Below, piece after piece: positions 43,493 through 51,896 of a stretch of DNA of 64,000 bases. The notes below the pieces were generated by a model. The model searched no databases and had not been told where the DNA came from. It saw only the letters and a program-made list of their open reading frames with translations. Numbering within the stretch: position 1 is the stretch's first letter; the number at the start of each line of letters is the position of its first letter. This stretch comes from Tomitella gaofuii (GTDB taxonomy: Bacteria; Actinomycetota; Actinomycetes; Mycobacteriales; Mycobacteriaceae). The position numbers were made by a program, and so were the translations under genes. The stretch spans positions 2,060,954 to 2,124,953 of the forward strand of contig NZ_CP059900.1 in assembly GCF_014126825.1 (NCBI RefSeq), given 5' to 3'.

Positions 43493-44467
43493 GTGAACGA
43501 GATGTCTGATGCCACTTCGGTCGACGACGATCCGCAGGCGGACATGTATCCCACACGCTCCGAGGCCGGAGAGGCCGAGCCGTTCGTACGCCGTGACCCC
43601 GTGGTGCACTCGCTCAACCAGGAACGCTGGGACGGTCCGCTCGGCGAGGACATGCTCTCACTCTACGAGCGGGACGGCTTCCTCTGGTTCGAGGGATTCT
43701 TCTCCCAGGAGCGCGTGCAACCGTTCTTCGACGAGCTGAGCTCGATGGCCGCCGATGCGGAGATCATGGAATCCGACGGCATCATCGCCGACCCCGATAC
43801 GGGCGAACTGAGGTCGGTGTTCGGCATGCACCGGATCTCGGAGTATTTCAGTGAACTTACCCGCGATCCACGCATCCTCGGCATGGTGCGGCAGTTGCTC
43901 GGCGGTGACGTCTACATCCACCAGTCGAGGATCAACGACAAATACGGGTTCAAGGGCAGCGGCTTCGAGTGGCACTCAGATTTCGAAACATGGCATTCTG
44001 AGGACGGCATGCCGAGGATGCGAGCGCTGTCCGCCTCCCTCCTGCTCACCGACAACAATGAGTTCAACGGTCCGCTCATGCTCATCCCAGGATCGCACCA
44101 GTACTTCGTCCCCTCTGCGGGCGAGACGCCCGAAGGTAACTGGAGGGACTCGCTCAAGGACCAGCGATCGGGTGTGCCGGACCAGCACACGTTGCGCAAA
44201 CTTGCGACGAAAGGCGGTATCCAGGCACCGAAGGGCGGCCCGGGCTCGCTTCTTCTTTTTGAATGCAACACGCTGCACGCATCGAACAAGAATATGTCGC
44301 CGTGGCCGCGATCGAACCTGTTCTTCGTGTACAACAGCGTCGACAACACGCCGGTCGATCCGTACTGCGGCAACAATCCGCGACCCGGCTTCCTGGCCGA
44401 GCGTACGACTTTCGACCCGTTGACTATGGCGCCGAACAGCCACTTGCCCTGGGCGGCGAAGCTCTGA
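43493..44467 (+). CDS. ectD: Ectoine hydroxylase
   Basis: About 324 residues. The EctD signature stretch is clearly visible (GFEWHSDFETWHSEDG, then MPRMRALSASLLLTDN). The iron ligands are His and Asp in WHSDFE and a distal His in LHASNK. It hydroxylates ectoine to 5-hydroxyectoine using 2-oxoglutarate and O2. The GTG at 43493 has gaggaa with about 7-nt spacing; ATGs at 43487 and 43502 are alternatives. No ectABC genes are in the window, so ectoine must be made elsewhere or imported. Confidence 0.87.
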   Translation: MNEMSDATSVDDDPQADMYPTRSEAGEAEPFVRRDPVVHSLNQERWDGPLGEDMLSLYERDGFLWFEGFFSQERVQPFFDELSSMAADAEIMESDGIIADPDTGELRSVFGMHRISEYFSELTRDPRILGMVRQLLGGDVYIHQSRINDKYGFKGSGFEWHSDFETWHSEDGMPRMRALSASLLLTDNNEFNGPLMLIPGSHQYFVPSAGETPEGNWRDSLKDQRSGVPDQHTLRKLATKGGIQAPKGGPGSLLLFECNTLHASNKNMSPWPRSNLFFVYNSVDNTPVDPYCGNNPRPGFLAERTTFDPLTMAPNSHLPWAAKL

Positions 44468-44475
44468 GAGCTTAT

Positions 44476-44499
44476 CCGAAAAGGCCGGTTCCCTTTCGG
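44476..44499. terminator. Hairpin after ectD
   Basis: ccgaaaagg (44476-44484) and ccctttcgg (44491-44499) pair with one mismatch, 8 bases after the ectD stop. Confidence 0.55.
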
Positions 44500-44797
44500 C
44501 GGAACAAGCAATTGTGTGGCCAGAGCTCGGTGTGGCACAGAACCCCAGCGGCTTGGGGGCCCCGACTGCTTCCCGTTAGGCCCGTGACCGCACTGTGCGG
44601 GTGATGGGACCCGTGGTCGCACATTGCGGGAGTGTCGGACGCGGGCCCGAACGACCCGCGATTGCCGGGTCAGCGGCACGCCCGTCGACCTACCCGGACG
44701 CGCGTGACACAGCGCACTTGCGCTGGCATGCTGAGCAGCAGCTGCCCCTGACCCCGGTGGCCGACAACAATCGGCGCCTATGCAGGAGGCACGTCGC
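44500..44797 (+). promoter_or_regulatory. Leader region with a 29-base imperfect direct repeat
   Basis: The whole gap between ectD and the STAS gene (44468-44797) has no coding sign. Units cccgtgaccgcac...gcggg (from 44581) and cccgtggtcgcac...gcggg (from 44610) repeat at a 29-nt period, and each can form a small hairpin. They may be tandem operator sites or a structured leader. No SigF-type promoter was found here. Confidence 0.35.
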
Positions 44798-45286
44798 ATG
44801 ACTTCGATCACCCGCATTGCCCACCATCCTGCGCAAACTCGGACTGGCCGCGATACGTACCCATGGAACCGCGTAGCGCCTGGACACGGCGCGTCCCGGC
44901 GTGGTCCGGGCGCGTCCGCCCCGATCGCTGCGGAGGTTTCGCCGAGTCCTCTGGCGTTCGTCGGCTCTGGCGACCCCTGCATCGTCGCGCTCCGGGGGGA
45001 CGTCGACGCCGCCAACGATGCGGTATTGCGCAGTCAACTGGGTCGGCTGATTCTCCGCGATACCGTCGTCGATCTCACCCGGCTCGGATTCTGTGGCGCC
45101 GGCGCGCTCGACGCGCTTTTCGAGCACAGCGGCCGCCTTGCCCGCTCCGGTGCCGCGCTGCATCTGGCCTGCTGTCCGTCGTCGTTGCGCGGCATCATCG
45201 AACGGCTCGGACTCCACGCCGCGCTGCCGATCTCCGACACCATCGCCGGCGCCACGTCCGCCCTCCTGCTACGCGACGAGCCCTGA
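44798..45286 (+). CDS. STAS-domain protein (candidate anti-sigma-factor antagonist)
   Basis: 162 residues from the ATG at 44798, with aggagg 8 nt upstream. A disordered 60-residue start precedes a STAS domain (CIVALRGDVDAANDAVL, VVDLTRLGFCGAGALDALFEHS). At the usual DSSG phosphorylation motif it reads GAGA, so the phospho-acceptor serine is absent. It might bind an anti-sigma factor without being switched off by phosphorylation. Its STAS domain resembles the one fused to GAF-ANTAR at 50216. Confidence 0.8.
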   Translation: MTSITRIAHHPAQTRTGRDTYPWNRVAPGHGASRRGPGASAPIAAEVSPSPLAFVGSGDPCIVALRGDVDAANDAVLRSQLGRLILRDTVVDLTRLGFCGAGALDALFEHSGRLARSGAALHLACCPSSLRGIIERLGLHAALPISDTIAGATSALLLRDEP

Positions 45287-45355
45287 TTCGATCGGCATAG
45301 AGCGCTGCATACAAGGGTATTCCCGTGCAACAGTGAGTTCTTTGAGGAGCACCCG

Positions 45356-46879
45356 ATGGAGCAGACTTGCACGCGCCGACCATCACTGTCCGACTTCCTC
45401 GTCGTAGCGAATCGGCTTCCCGTCACCCGCGGGGGCGCGGGGCAGGAAGAAACGGCTTGGCGGCGCAGCCCCGGTGGCCTCGTCAGCGCACTGGAGCCGG
45501 TGCTGCGCCGTGCTCGGGGCGCGTGGGTCGGGTGGGCCGGGTGCAGCGACCAGCAGGTCGCCCCGTTCACGCTTGACGGGATGCGAATGCATCCCGTGTC
45601 GCTGAGTGCCCGCGATGTGGCCGGCTACTACGAGGGTTTCGCCAATGCGACGGTCTGGCCGCTGTTTCATGACGCGATCGTCTCTCCCACCCTCATCCGC
45701 GACTGGTGGCAGCGCTACGTTGAGGTGAACACACGATTCGCGGAGGCCACCGCGCTGGCCGCTGCGCCGGGGGCCACGGTGTGGGTGCACGACTACCAGC
45801 TGTTGCTGGTGCCGGCGATGTTGCGGACGCTGCGCCCCGATGTGTCGATCGGATTCTTCCTTCACATACCGTTTCCTCCAACGGAGCTCTTCATGCAGCT
45901 TCCGTGGTGGCCGGATCTGCTGCGGGGAATGCTGGGCGCCGACCTGGTCGGCTTCCAGCTGGCACGTGACGCCGACAACTTCCGGCGCACGGCGGACATG
46001 CGCGGGCTCGCCACGGCTCCCCCCGGCTCCGGCGGCGGGGGGCATGTGCACATGGGCGGGCGTGCCGTACGCGTCGACGCGTTCCCCGTGGCCGCCGATG
46101 GGGCCGTCCTGGCGTCGCTCGCGCGCAGCGATGCCGTTCGCCGGCGGGCACGGCAGATGCGCGCCGAACTCGGCGACCCTCGGACCGTCATACTCAGCGT
46201 CGACCGGCTCGATTACACCAAGGGGGTGCCGCAACGGCTCGACGCGCTCGACAAGCTCTACGCGCAGCGGCGGTTGGACGTCGACCGCCACGTCACTGTG
46301 CAGATCGTCACCCCGAGCCGTGAGCGGATCCCTCAGTACCGGGAATTGCGGAAACAGGTGGAGACGCGCGTGGGCCGTATCAACGGTGCGCACGGACGGT
46401 TAGGGCAGCCGGCGGTGCGTTACCTGCACCGCTCTGTGGACCGCGACGAGATGGCGGCGTTTCTGGTCGCCGCGGACCTCATGCTGGTCACACCGCTCCG
46501 CGACGGCATGAACCTCGTGGCCAAGGAGTACGCGGCCTGCCATCCGGACGGAGACGGGGCCCTTGTTCTCAGCGAGTTCGCGGGCGCCGCGGCCGAACTC
46601 GACGCCGCGTACCTGGTCAACCCTTACGACACCGACCAGCTCGCCCGAATGATCAGCACCGCGCTGGACGACGCCCCCGACGATCGGCGCCGCCGCATGA
46701 GCACGCTGCACGAGCAGGTTCTCCGGCGCGACGTGCACACATGGGCACGCGAGTACCTGTCGGCCCTCGGCGCGACGCGTACGGACGCTCACCGCCGCAC
46801 CGTGGTCGGAGGGGATCGTCCACGGCCACGTGCGGCAGCCGGCGCACCGACTGCCGGTGACCTGTGGAGGGAGCAGTGA
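45356..46879 (+). CDS. otsA: Alpha,alpha-trehalose-6-phosphate synthase
   Basis: 507 residues, the usual GT20 length. Motifs in order: [70 protein letters not shown] and [11 protein letters not shown], covering the sugar-phosphate and UDP-glucose sites. It makes trehalose-6-phosphate from UDP-glucose and glucose-6-phosphate in the cytosol. The ATG follows gaggag. No trehalose phosphatase (otsB) is nearby. A GGGTAT lies 36 bases upstream but lacks a convincing -35. Role: compatible solute and cell-wall trehalose supply. Confidence 0.92.
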   Translation: MEQTCTRRPSLSDFLVVANRLPVTRGGAGQEETAWRRSPGGLVSALEPVLRRARGAWVGWAGCSDQQVAPFTLDGMRMHPVSLSARDVAGYYEGFANATVWPLFHDAIVSPTLIRDWWQRYVEVNTRFAEATALAAAPGATVWVHDYQLLLVPAMLRTLRPDVSIGFFLHIPFPPTELFMQLPWWPDLLRGMLGADLVGFQLARDADNFRRTADMRGLATAPPGSGGGGHVHMGGRAVRVDAFPVAADGAVLASLARSDAVRRRARQMRAELGDPRTVILSVDRLDYTKGVPQRLDALDKLYAQRRLDVDRHVTVQIVTPSRERIPQYRELRKQVETRVGRINGAHGRLGQPAVRYLHRSVDRDEMAAFLVAADLMLVTPLRDGMNLVAKEYAACHPDGDGALVLSEFAGAAAELDAAYLVNPYDTDQLARMISTALDDAPDDRRRRMSTLHEQVLRRDVHTWAREYLSALGATRTDAHRRTVVGGDRPRPRAAAGAPTAGDLWREQ

Positions 46880-46910
46880 GCGGACGGCGTAGAAAGCGGC
46901 GGTTCACGCT

Positions 46911-47729
46911 CTAGGCCCGGGGCTGAGCGACGGCGTCCAGGACCGTTGCAGGATCCAGTACGCCAGTGACGACCTGCCGGGCGATGTCGGTCAGCCGCGT
47001 CTGCCGGGCACGCCCGTAGTCGCGCAGCACGGCGAAAGTCGCATCGATGGGCACGCCGCCGGCGTGGGCGAGCACCCCTTTCGCCTGCTCGATGATCACC
47101 CGGCTGTTGAGCGCGGTCTGAAGCTGCTCGGTGAGCACCTCCCCGTGCCGGATGGCCCGCTCGGACAAGATCCCGATCGTCGCGGTTTCCGCCAACGCCC
47201 GGGCCACATGCTTGTCCGCCTCGGACAACGTGCCGGGGGCCGTGCCGAAGAGGTTCAACGCCCCGATGATCTGGTCGCGCAGCCGCAGCGGCACGGTGTG
47301 CACGCTGATGTATCCGACTCTGAGCGCCTCGGGGGTGAACGTCGGCCACCGGCCGCGCGTCGCCGCCAGGTCCTCGACCGCCACCGAGCGTCCGGTGCGG
47401 AAGCAGTCCACACACGGCCCCTCGTTGACCTGCAGCTGGAACAGCTCGAGCAGTTCGGTGCGCTCATCCGACGAGGCCAGCACCTGCAGGCTGCCGCGTT
47501 GGTCGGCGAGCAGCATCCCGGCCTCGGCGACGCCGAGCAGTTCGACGCAGTATTCGGTGAGCCGGTGCAACAGTTCGGCGGTGTCGAAGTCGGCGACGAG
47601 GGTGTCGGCCATGTCGACGAACGCGTCGACGAGGCGGGGCTCCCGCTGCTGCGGCGAAGGGGTGTCCATGGCTTTTCCTGACGTTGTCGTGACGATGGGG
47701 CCCGGCGCGCCCGCAGGGCGCGCGGTCAT
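46911..47729 (-). CDS. GAF-ANTAR transcription antitermination regulator
   Basis: 272 residues. GAF sensor domain about residues 45-185 (GEGPCVDC-like segment NEGPCVDCFRTGR) and ANTAR RNA-binding domain about 195-260 (LNSRVIIEQAKGVLAHAGGVPIDATF). ANTAR proteins bind tandem hairpins in nascent RNA and prevent termination. The start at 47729 overlaps the stop of the upstream GAF-ANTAR gene (ATGA), so the two are coupled; an internal ATG at 47669 is possible. The signal is unknown. Convergent with otsA, 31 bases apart. Confidence 0.87.
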   Translation of the reverse strand: MTARPAGAPGPIVTTTSGKAMDTPSPQQREPRLVDAFVDMADTLVADFDTAELLHRLTEYCVELLGVAEAGMLLADQRGSLQVLASSDERTELLELFQLQVNEGPCVDCFRTGRSVAVEDLAATRGRWPTFTPEALRVGYISVHTVPLRLRDQIIGALNLFGTAPGTLSEADKHVARALAETATIGILSERAIRHGEVLTEQLQTALNSRVIIEQAKGVLAHAGGVPIDATFAVLRDYGRARQTRLTDIARQVVTGVLDPATVLDAVAQPRA

Positions 47730-48346
47730 GGCATGACGGCCTCCGGCGGCAGGCGGCCGGTGGTGATCTCGGCAGCGAGGTCGGTGATGTCGATGCCGGA
47801 GGCGAAGGCGTACCCCCGCATGCGCGCCATCGCCTCGTCGACACCGATGCGGTGCGCGGACACGAGCATGCCGACGGCCTGGTGCACCACCGCCCGCGGC
47901 AACGACAGGCCTTCAAGGGCCCCATCACCCGATGTTATGGCCAGCACGGCCGCCGTGGCCAGATCCACCAGGCGCAAAGTGGTGGCGAGATCGGCCGGGG
48001 CCAACCAGCCGGGGCTGCGCCGGTACAGGCTCATCGTGCCCGCTATCGCGGCGCCGCTGTGCAGCGGGAAAACGAACACGGCGCCCACACGGCACCGGGC
48101 GATCTCGGCGGCGAACACCGGCCAGCCGCGTGCGGCGTCGGCGGACAGGTCCGCCACCAGCACCGGGCGGCGCTCGGTGAGCGCTTCGATAGCGGGCCCT
48201 TCGCCGAGCGTATCGTGCTCGGACTCTATTGCCGCCGCAGTCTCATCGCTGGACAGCACTTCGCGCACGCCGCCGCCCACTCCGCGACCAGCGGAAAGCG
48301 AGGCGCCGTCGACGGGCAGCAACTGCGCGCAGGCATCGCATACCAC
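47726..48346 (-). CDS. GAF-ANTAR regulator, probably frameshifted near its start
   Basis: 206 residues are open from a GTG at 48346: GAF domain (1-130; CQ-rich start DACAQLLPVDGASLSAG) and ANTAR domain (about 140-200; RAVVHQAVGMLVSAHRIGVDEAM). The natural N-terminus (MVTSSSEDGASLGDDAGVAR) lies in another frame from an ATG at 48471. The two join smoothly if the frame shifts by one base around 48350-48365, in a G/C-rich run. Either the gene is damaged or the sequence has an indel there. Coupled to the next GAF-ANTAR gene. Confidence 0.75.
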   Translation of the reverse strand: MVCDACAQLLPVDGASLSAGRGVGGGVREVLSSDETAAAIESEHDTLGEGPAIEALTERRPVLVADLSADAARGWPVFAAEIARCRVGAVFVFPLHSGAAIAGTMSLYRRSPGWLAPADLATTLRLVDLATAAVLAITSGDGALEGLSLPRAVVHQAVGMLVSAHRIGVDEAMARMRGYAFASGIDITDLAAEITTGRLPPEAVMP

Positions 48347-48560
48347 CGCGAGCGGCCCGGCGCCCCCGCGCTGCCACCGCTGCGCAGCTCGGCGGCCATC
48401 GCCGCGCGCACCCGCGCCACGCCCGCGTCATCACCCAGCGAGGCGCCGTCCTCGCTTGACGACGTCACCATGAACGCTCCCGTCCCGTTCCCGACACCCA
48501 CGACACCGCCAACGCCCAATCAGATATCTACTGCCCACTGTGCCCGGCGGTGGCGGCTGT

Positions 48561-50027
48561 CTCAGCCCTGATCCACCGGTGGTGATGGTCGGCTCGGGCG
48601 TGTCATGAGGACGAGGTGCCCTTCTGTGCTGGGAAGATGTTGATTGCGACATCCACACCCACCAACACGGAGAGGGCACCTCGTAGGTGAAAGCTTCTCA
48701 CACGATCCACCCGGTTTTCGACGACTGCAATCTCGTGTCGGCCGCCGGGCTGGTCCCGGTCCTGCAGTTGGCCGAGTCGGCGGGCCTTTCCGAGGTGCTC
48801 GGCCGGCTGACCGTCGAGAGCCCGAACGCGGCGGCCAAGACCACCTGCTTGCTGTCGGGGATGCTCGCCGGCGCCGACAGCATCGACGACATGGACCTGC
48901 TGCGTCACGGCGGCATGCCCGCCCTGTTCACCGGTGTCCGCGCCCCGTCGACCCTCGGCACGTTCCTGCGCCTGTTCACCCATGGACACGTCCGCCAACT
49001 CGACGCGGCCGGCACGCGCCTGCTCGCCCGGCTCGCCGACCGGGTGCCGGGCCTGATCGGCGGGCATGACGATCCCGACGCGCTCGCGTTCATCGACGTC
49101 GACGATTCCGTGCACCAGGTCCACGGCTACGCCAAGCAGGCCGCCGGATTCGGCTCCACCGGGGTACGCGGATTGAACATGCAGATCGCGGTCACCTCGA
49201 CGCCGGTGTCCGCGCCCGTGATCACCGCAGCCCGGCTACGCAAAGGCAACACCGCCTCGGCCTCCGGGTCGGCCGGGATGCTCGCCGACGCGATCAGCGC
49301 CTCGAAGCGGGACGGGGCCATCGGGCAGATCCTGGTGCGCGCCGACTCGGCCTACTACCGCCGCGACTTCACCGCGTTCACCTCACGGCGTAAGGCCGAG
49401 CATGTCGACTGCCGGCTGGTGGTGCGCCGCGTCAAACGCCTCCAGTCACGGGCTGCGGACCACGCCGGGCAGGGCGAGTTGTTCGCCGCCTACCGGCACC
49501 ACGCGTTCATCACCAACGGCACGCTGCCGGTGGTCGAGGCCGACCAGCGTCACCGCGGCCACGCGATCATCGAGCAGGTGCACGCCGAGTTGAAGAACGG
49601 TCCCCTCGCGCACTTGCCTTCCGGGGTCTATACCGCTAATGCGGCGTGGGTGGCGATCGCGGTGATCGGGTTCAACCTGGCCCGGGCCGCGTCCGTCGCC
49701 GCCGGCATGGCCACCGCCCGGTGGGCGACGCTCCAGGCCCGCATCATCGGTGTCTCCGCCCGCATCGCCCGCACCGGGCGCCGGTTGATGCTGCATCTGC
49801 CGACGTACTGGCCGTGGATGTCGGGGTGGAACCTGTTGTGGCATAGCACTACCGGACCACCGGGGCCCCACAGAGTCTGACCACCTGCCGCGCCAGCGGC
49901 CCGATACGAGGATCCACAGTGGACATTCCGGCACCGGCCGGTAGCTCACGCATGCCCACACCCGAAACACCGCACAGAAACCACGAAATCAATACACCGT
50001 CAATCACGCCGGTGGACCAGGGCTCAG
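48561..50027 (+). mobile_element. IS1380-family insertion sequence, internally deleted
   Basis: About 1.47 kb bounded by imperfect inverted repeats: ctcagccctgatccaccgg at 48561-48579 and its partner ending at 50027 (reverse complement ctgagccctggtccaccgg), 17 of 19 matching. A single transposase gene lies inside. Just before the gene is an imperfect palindrome (cgaggtgccct/agggcacctcg, 48612-48683). No target duplication could be identified. The element is ~190 bp shorter than usual for the family, matching the in-frame loss in the transposase. Confidence 0.72.
48687..49880 (+). CDS. IS1380-family transposase with ~63-residue internal deletion
   Basis: 397 residues from a GTG. DDE-type catalytic residues are visible as Asp in FIDVDDSVHQVHG, Asp in VRADSAYY and Glu in HAIIEQVHAEL. 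Between SAYYRRD and FTAFTSRRKAEHV the usual ~63 residues (the stretch around SITARMDPKV in relatives) are absent, with the frame kept. Family members are about 460 residues. The lost segment lies between the second Asp and the Glu, so the protein is probably inactive but could still bind the ends. Confidence 0.78.
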   Translation: MKASHTIHPVFDDCNLVSAAGLVPVLQLAESAGLSEVLGRLTVESPNAAAKTTCLLSGMLAGADSIDDMDLLRHGGMPALFTGVRAPSTLGTFLRLFTHGHVRQLDAAGTRLLARLADRVPGLIGGHDDPDALAFIDVDDSVHQVHGYAKQAAGFGSTGVRGLNMQIAVTSTPVSAPVITAARLRKGNTASASGSAGMLADAISASKRDGAIGQILVRADSAYYRRDFTAFTSRRKAEHVDCRLVVRRVKRLQSRAADHAGQGELFAAYRHHAFITNGTLPVVEADQRHRGHAIIEQVHAELKNGPLAHLPSGVYTANAAWVAIAVIGFNLARAASVAAGMATARWATLQARIIGVSARIARTGRRLMLHLPTYWPWMSGWNLLWHSTTGPPGPHRV

Positions 50028-50215
50028 CGGCACCGAGTGTGATCCTCCCACGCCGGGTCTCGCGCCATAGCGGTTGTGTCCCGCTTGGTTGTGGTTGCTG
50101 CGCAACATTATCCGGATCCATGGACATCACACGCCGAAAGGGGCAGACTGGTGGACAGCTGCCCCAGAACCCCGGTGGCCGATTTATTCGGCACTTTCGA
50201 CCGGGAAGGCACATC
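50028..50215. other. Spacer between IS end and GAF-ANTAR-STAS gene
   Basis: The stretch from the transposase stop (49881) to 50215 contains the right IS end (to 50027), then about 190 bases with no coding sign. A T/G-rich tract (ggttgtgg...gcaacattatcc) around 50080-50112 may contain the promoter of the next gene. Confidence 0.4.
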
Positions 50216-51367
50216 ATGTCACTGCGTACCCAGGTTCATCCCCGCCACGCGCCCACCGACGCAAGTCTCGACGCCGCATTGGGGCCGATCACCCACGCCG
50301 CTGTCGCGGCGGTTCCGACCGCGGCCCAGGCGGGCATCACCTGCCCGGACTGTTCCGGCTCGGTCCGCAGTATCGGGGCGACCGACCCGGCGATCGACAC
50401 GCTCACCCGGTCACAAGATGCGCGTCGCCGCGGCCCGTGGCTGCCTACCGCGCGCCGCCTCCGCACCATCACCATCGTCGACACGGCTGCGGACCGGCGC
50501 TGGCCCGAGTTCGCCTTCGCCGCCCGCCAGTCCGGGTTTGCCAGCATTCTCGCGGTAGGTCTTTCGGCCGACGACCCCACACTCGGCACACTGACCCTCT
50601 ACGCCACCGAAGTGGACGCGTTCGACGGCGATGACGAAACGATCGCCGCCGTGTTCGCCGGCCATGCGGCCACCCTGCTGCGCAGCCACACCGGCGACAC
50701 TAGCGACCGTGCGGCAAGCCCGGCGGCCGGTGCTCACGCGATCATCGAGCACGCCGAGGGCGTATTGATGGGTATGCACCACGTCAACGCCGGCGAGGCC
50801 CGCGCCATGCTCAATCGCACCGCATACCAAGACAACCTCACCATCACCGATGCCGCGTGCTGGCTGATCACCGACGCCGCCGACACGAGCCGCAGCCGAA
50901 ATGCCCCCACCCGGCGCCGTACCCGCCAGGCCGCCGCGGACGACGCGTCGCGCCGGCCGGGCACAGGTGACAATGAACCGGTCATCGTCGAGGTCCGCGG
51001 CGACATCGACGCCGCCACCGCACCGGCGCTCGCGGCCCGGCTCGCCCGGCTGCCCGTCCGCGACACCGTTGCCGATATGACCGGGGTCGGCTTCTGCAGC
51101 GCCCGCGGCCTCGAGCTGCTGGTTGAGCACAGCAGACGGCTCGGCGACAGCGGCGCCGTGCTGAGTCTTGCCGGCTGCCCACCGGCGCTGCGCGCCGTCA
51201 TCGACCGCCTCGGACTCGACGACGCCCTCCCGACCGCGAACACGACCACGAACAGCACTGGACCCGGCGCCCCCGATACGCCCGCGACCGCCCCGCAGCG
51301 GGTGCTGCGAGAGCGCCGCGTTGACGGCGGCGCTCGCACCGGCGGTGTCGCCGCGCCCGGTATGTAA
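50216..51367 (+). CDS. GAF-ANTAR-STAS three-domain regulator
   Basis: 383 residues from the ATG at 50216 with ggaagg upstream. A degenerate GAF-like region (about 20-155; GFASILAVGLSADD and LGTLTLYA), an ANTAR domain (about 175-230; AHAIIEHAEGVLMGMHHVNAGEA) and a STAS domain (about 255-345; VIVEVRGDIDAATAPAL and VGFCSARGLELLVEHS). ANTAR acts on RNA and STAS on anti-sigma factors, so this would tie antitermination to sigma-factor control. The STAS phospho-acceptor position reads SARG, with Ala instead of Ser. I do not recall this combination as standard. Confidence 0.8.
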   Translation: MSLRTQVHPRHAPTDASLDAALGPITHAAVAAVPTAAQAGITCPDCSGSVRSIGATDPAIDTLTRSQDARRRGPWLPTARRLRTITIVDTAADRRWPEFAFAARQSGFASILAVGLSADDPTLGTLTLYATEVDAFDGDDETIAAVFAGHAATLLRSHTGDTSDRAASPAAGAHAIIEHAEGVLMGMHHVNAGEARAMLNRTAYQDNLTITDAACWLITDAADTSRSRNAPTRRRTRQAAADDASRRPGTGDNEPVIVEVRGDIDAATAPALAARLARLPVRDTVADMTGVGFCSARGLELLVEHSRRLGDSGAVLSLAGCPPALRAVIDRLGLDDALPTANTTTNSTGPGAPDTPATAPQRVLRERRVDGGARTGGVAAPGM

Positions 51368-51376
51368 GGAGGACCG

Positions 51377-51604
51377 ATGACAACACGCGATGACCTGCGC
51401 GCGGCCAAGGCGCTGCAGGGTTTGCGCTTTCCCGCCGATCGTGCGCGTGCACTGGATTACGCCCGCGTCCGCGGTGCCGACCGCAAAACCCTTGAGGCCT
51501 TGGAAGCGCTGCCCGATCGCACATTCGCTACGCATGACGACCTCGTGGACGCCGTGCCGCAGCAGCCTGAAGGCACCGACCAGCCCGGCGGCACCGCACG
51601 CTGA
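51377..51604 (+). CDS. DUF2795-like small protein
   Basis: 75 residues, soluble; helical core KALQGLRFPADRARALDYAR then DRKTLEALEALPDRTF, the DUF2795 pattern. An excellent ribosome site (taaggagg) lies 8 nt after the previous stop, so it is in the same operon as the GAF-ANTAR-STAS gene. Function unknown. Confidence 0.75.
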   Translation: MTTRDDLRAAKALQGLRFPADRARALDYARVRGADRKTLEALEALPDRTFATHDDLVDAVPQQPEGTDQPGGTAR

Positions 51605-51896
51605 CCGCTCGGCCTGGCCCGCATATCGATGGAAACGATGGCAGCAGCAAGCGCGGCTGCCGCACGCGCGGGTTGATCCCCCACCATCGGGCGGGCTCGC
51701 GTCGGCTGTGCCCCGCACAACCGATTCATTTGTCGGCCGGGCGTAGGCACCGCGGTGTGCGAGTAGTCCGTAGTGCGTCCGGCGCGAGCATCCGGCTGCG
51801 GCCGGCGGCGACGTTTTCCGGCACGCCGACCGGGCACACCAGTCAACCGCCCCGCACCTAACCCGCTGGCCGTAGAGGCCAGCTTGAGGAGGAACT

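Noticed and set aside
45315-45320. GGGTAT before otsA as a SigF promoter
   Set aside because: No GTTT-like -35 at 15-16 nt upstream; not listed as a promoter.
48557-50031. Target-site duplication of the IS1380-type element
   Set aside because: No matching 4-5 bp direct repeat could be placed at any plausible end position.
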